This document shows positions 61,801 through 63,355 of a stretch of 63,355 bases of DNA, in pieces. The position numbers and the translations under genes were made by a program. Position 1 is the first letter of the stretch. Each line of letters opens with the position of its first letter. The stretch lies in NCBI RefSeq assembly GCF_001591805.1, contig NZ_BCVP01000033.1, positions 1 through 63,355 of the forward strand. The letters run 5' to 3'. The stretch comes from Neobacillus novalis NBRC 102450 (GTDB lineage: Bacteria > Bacillota > Bacilli > Bacillales > Cytobacillaceae). The notes beneath the pieces were generated by a model that was given only the letters and a program-made list of their open reading frames with translations, had not been told where the DNA came from and did no database searches.

Positions 61801-62155
61801 ATTTATTTTCCCGATTTTTCTTATTATAGGTTTCGTCAAATTCTTTACCTTCGAGTTTTGGATCAAGTGTTAATGGTTCCCGGCAATACATGCACATATC
61901 CACTTTCCCAAGCATTTTTGTTTGCTTTCCGCAGCTTGGACACTTTACGTGGACACTTTTTGTTGATAACATTCCAATCCAGAAATAAACAACAGTACTC
62001 GCAATAATAAAAAGAAGACCAAAGAGCATGAAGATGGTCATAATAAGTGGTGAAGTACGAAAAAAGATACCACCATACATAACAATGAAGCCGATGAAAA
62101 TTAGTGATAATGCAAAGGTACGAATTTTATTTATTTTACTCGAATATTTTGCCAT
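61799..62155 (-). CDS. ygzB: YgzB family membrane protein (UPF0295)
   Basis: The 118-residue protein has two membrane helices (about 15-33 and 42-64) and a C-terminal zinc-ribbon (CPSCGK then CMYCREPL). MAKYSSKINKIRTFAL at the N-terminus is typical. The start is ATG 62155 with TAGGAGGGAG upstream; the frame is open further but has no site. It always accompanies perR in bacilli. Function is unknown. Confidence 0.88.
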   Translation of the reverse strand: MAKYSSKINKIRTFALSLIFIGFIVMYGGIFFRTSPLIMTIFMLFGLLFIIASTVVYFWIGMLSTKSVHVKCPSCGKQTKMLGKVDMCMYCREPLTLDPKLEGKEFDETYNKKNRENK

Positions 62156-62307
62156 GTTGAAACTCCCTCCTAAAAAAACTATACCATATTTACGAAAAGA
62201 GAAAAAATTATGCGACAAGAATGTCGAAATTTGTCTTGGTCTCAAGGAGGATATTTAGTTTCACTGTCGAACATATACCATACCCGAAAAAAATGGAGGA
62301 ATGATGA

Positions 62308-63183
62308 ATGGAAGACATCCTTCGGCCTATTTATCAAGAAAGGGCGAGCCAATCCAATACTCTAGGAGTGTTGTTGATTGAAAAAAAACAAAAATTAAGC
62401 CACATCACTGATTCATTTGATGTTATTCTCTTGATAATTATAAAAGAGGCAGATCAGCCATTATTCATAAAGCACTATACGTACAACAACAAAAAGGCTG
62501 CCATGCATGTCGTTGCCGAAACCAAGCTCCAAGAATGGCTTCTACTAGGCACAAATCGAAAAATATTTGAATGGCTTAATGATGCCAAAATCCTTTTTGA
62601 CCGAAATGAATACGTTGCAAATTTAAAAACTGAACTGCGGGAATTTCCTTTTAACGGACGAAAAATCAAAATGGGCGTAGAATTTGCTAAATTAATACGT
62701 CGTTATGTCGATGGAAAAGCATTATTCGAAAGCAAACAGGTTTTAGATGCTTATAATCATGTTGTCCATTCCCTGCACCATCTTGCGAGATTAGCGGTAA
62801 TTGAAAATGGTCTTCACCCAGAGCTTACAGTTTGGCAGCAAGTAAAACAAATCGAACCGGAAATATATAAATTATATGAAGAACTGGTTAATAGTGAAGA
62901 GACACTAGAGAAAAGACTTGAACTGTTATTCCTTGCAAGTGAGTTCATGATTCATTCCAGGACAAATATTGGAACATCTCATTTATTGGAAGTACTCAGC
63001 GGCAGGGAATACTGGTTCTTTAATGAAATGATGAATGAAAAGGATTTAATCCCTTACTCTGTTGATCTTGCAGTGCTGCTTGAGTATTTAATTGAAAAAC
63101 ATCTAATAGATGTAGTAAATATTGAAACTAAAGGTCATGGGGTTTTTCATCGCGGATATTGTGTCCATAAAAAATTATCGTAA
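62308..63183 (+). CDS. ygxA: YgxA nucleotidyltransferase-like protein
   Basis: The 291-residue soluble protein has a region resembling the nucleotidyltransferase fold (LLIEKKQKLSHITDSFDVILLIII) and a helical second half (YNHVVHSLHHLARLAVIENG). It matches YgxA of B. subtilis, which lies directly upstream of the rrnD operon. The active-site pattern is not clearly complete, so enzyme activity is uncertain. Start ATG 62308 follows TGGAGGA. Confidence 0.83.
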   Translation: MEDILRPIYQERASQSNTLGVLLIEKKQKLSHITDSFDVILLIIIKEADQPLFIKHYTYNNKKAAMHVVAETKLQEWLLLGTNRKIFEWLNDAKILFDRNEYVANLKTELREFPFNGRKIKMGVEFAKLIRRYVDGKALFESKQVLDAYNHVVHSLHHLARLAVIENGLHPELTVWQQVKQIEPEIYKLYEELVNSEETLEKRLELLFLASEFMIHSRTNIGTSHLLEVLSGREYWFFNEMMNEKDLIPYSVDLAVLLEYLIEKHLIDVVNIETKGHGVFHRGYCVHKKLS

Positions 63184-63199
63184 AAAAACAAAAAAGGTA

Positions 63200-63355
63200 T
63201 TGACCTTTTATTGTTTGCTTGGTATATTAATAACCGTCGCTGCGAAACATTCTAATAAAGTTTTCGTGAGTGACGGTTTGAAAAAAAGTTATTGACATTT
63301 AGAAAAGCTTTATGTTATATTAACAAAGTCGCTTATGAGCGATTATAAGATTGTT
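63200..63355 (+). promoter_or_regulatory. Tandem rRNA operon promoters P1 and P2
   Basis: P1 is TTGACC (63200-63205), 17 bases, TATATT (63223-63228). P2 is TTGACA (63292-63297), 17-18 bases, TATATT (63316-63321). Between them ACCGTC, CT and CGAAAC (from 63233) pair with GTTTTCG, AG and GACGGT (to about 63278). Position after ygxA matches the start of an rrn operon, so the 16S rRNA gene should begin beyond the window. Confidence 0.75.

Noticed and set aside
1..63355. CRISPR arrays, tRNA genes, transposases or prophage genes
   Set aside because: None seen: no regularly spaced repeats, no cloverleaf sequences, no transposase, integrase or phage proteins among the translated frames.

Overview
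The window is low-GC Firmicute DNA from a Bacillus-like spore former (family Bacillaceae, perhaps Neobacillus or a relative). The evidence is strong AGGAGG-type ribosome binding sites, frequent TTG and GTG starts, spore genes (sspK, a gamma-type SASP), an S-box (SAM) riboswitch, PerR, and a long run of genes in the same neighbourhood as Bacillus subtilis yfhD-yfhS and ygaB-ygxA. No tRNA, rRNA body, insertion sequence or CRISPR array was seen. The right edge carries tandem promoters that point into an rRNA operon starting just outside the window.

Region 1 (1-16813) is the unusual part: a secreted-protein island built around the TasA/CalY matrix-fibre system. In order it holds the 3' end of a TasA/CalY-like gene, a PrsA foldase lipoprotein, two giant proteins that fuse a thermolysin-type M4 metalloprotease to an S15 Xaa-Pro dipeptidyl-peptidase, a frameshifted propeptide-only relic, a complete TasA/CalY protein, two ordinary M4 proteases, a TapA-like protein that appears to start at AUA, the signal peptidase SipW, and a second PrsA on the opposite strand. 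The leaders of the first fusion gene and of the TasA/CalY gene are homologous, and both carry SinR-like GTTCTTY boxes just downstream of the predicted -10. The fibre and the proteases may therefore be co-regulated.

Region 2 (17144-23504) has shikimate kinase and 3-dehydroquinate dehydratase, then a five-gene operon resembling LnrLMN/LnrJK: ABC ATPase, two ABC-2 permeases, histidine kinase and LuxR-type regulator. A 14-bp perfect palindrome lies upstream.

Region 3 (23582-37718) is a full arginine route: argC-argJ-argB-argD-carA-carB-argF in one operon, then argG and argH, then hom behind an S-box riboswitch. The argC and argG promoters are embedded in ARG-box-like palindromes, and argC also has a perfect CcpA cre site.

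Region 4 (37936-50351) begins with a DoxX-family gene behind two Rex-type operators and continues as the yfh/yga backbone: yfhD, yfhE, a UTP-glucose-1-phosphate uridylyltransferase, recX, an SDR, yfhH, sspK, yfhP, mutY, yfhS, fabL, a gamma SASP, ygaB, ygaC, ygaD and ygaE.

Region 5 (50544-63355) holds a glutamate synthase large subunit, gsaB, a three-gene ABC-2 exporter, a small channel-like protein with an altered selectivity filter, bcp, a PduO-type cobalamin adenosyltransferase, perR with a Per box, ygzB, ygxA and the rRNA promoters.
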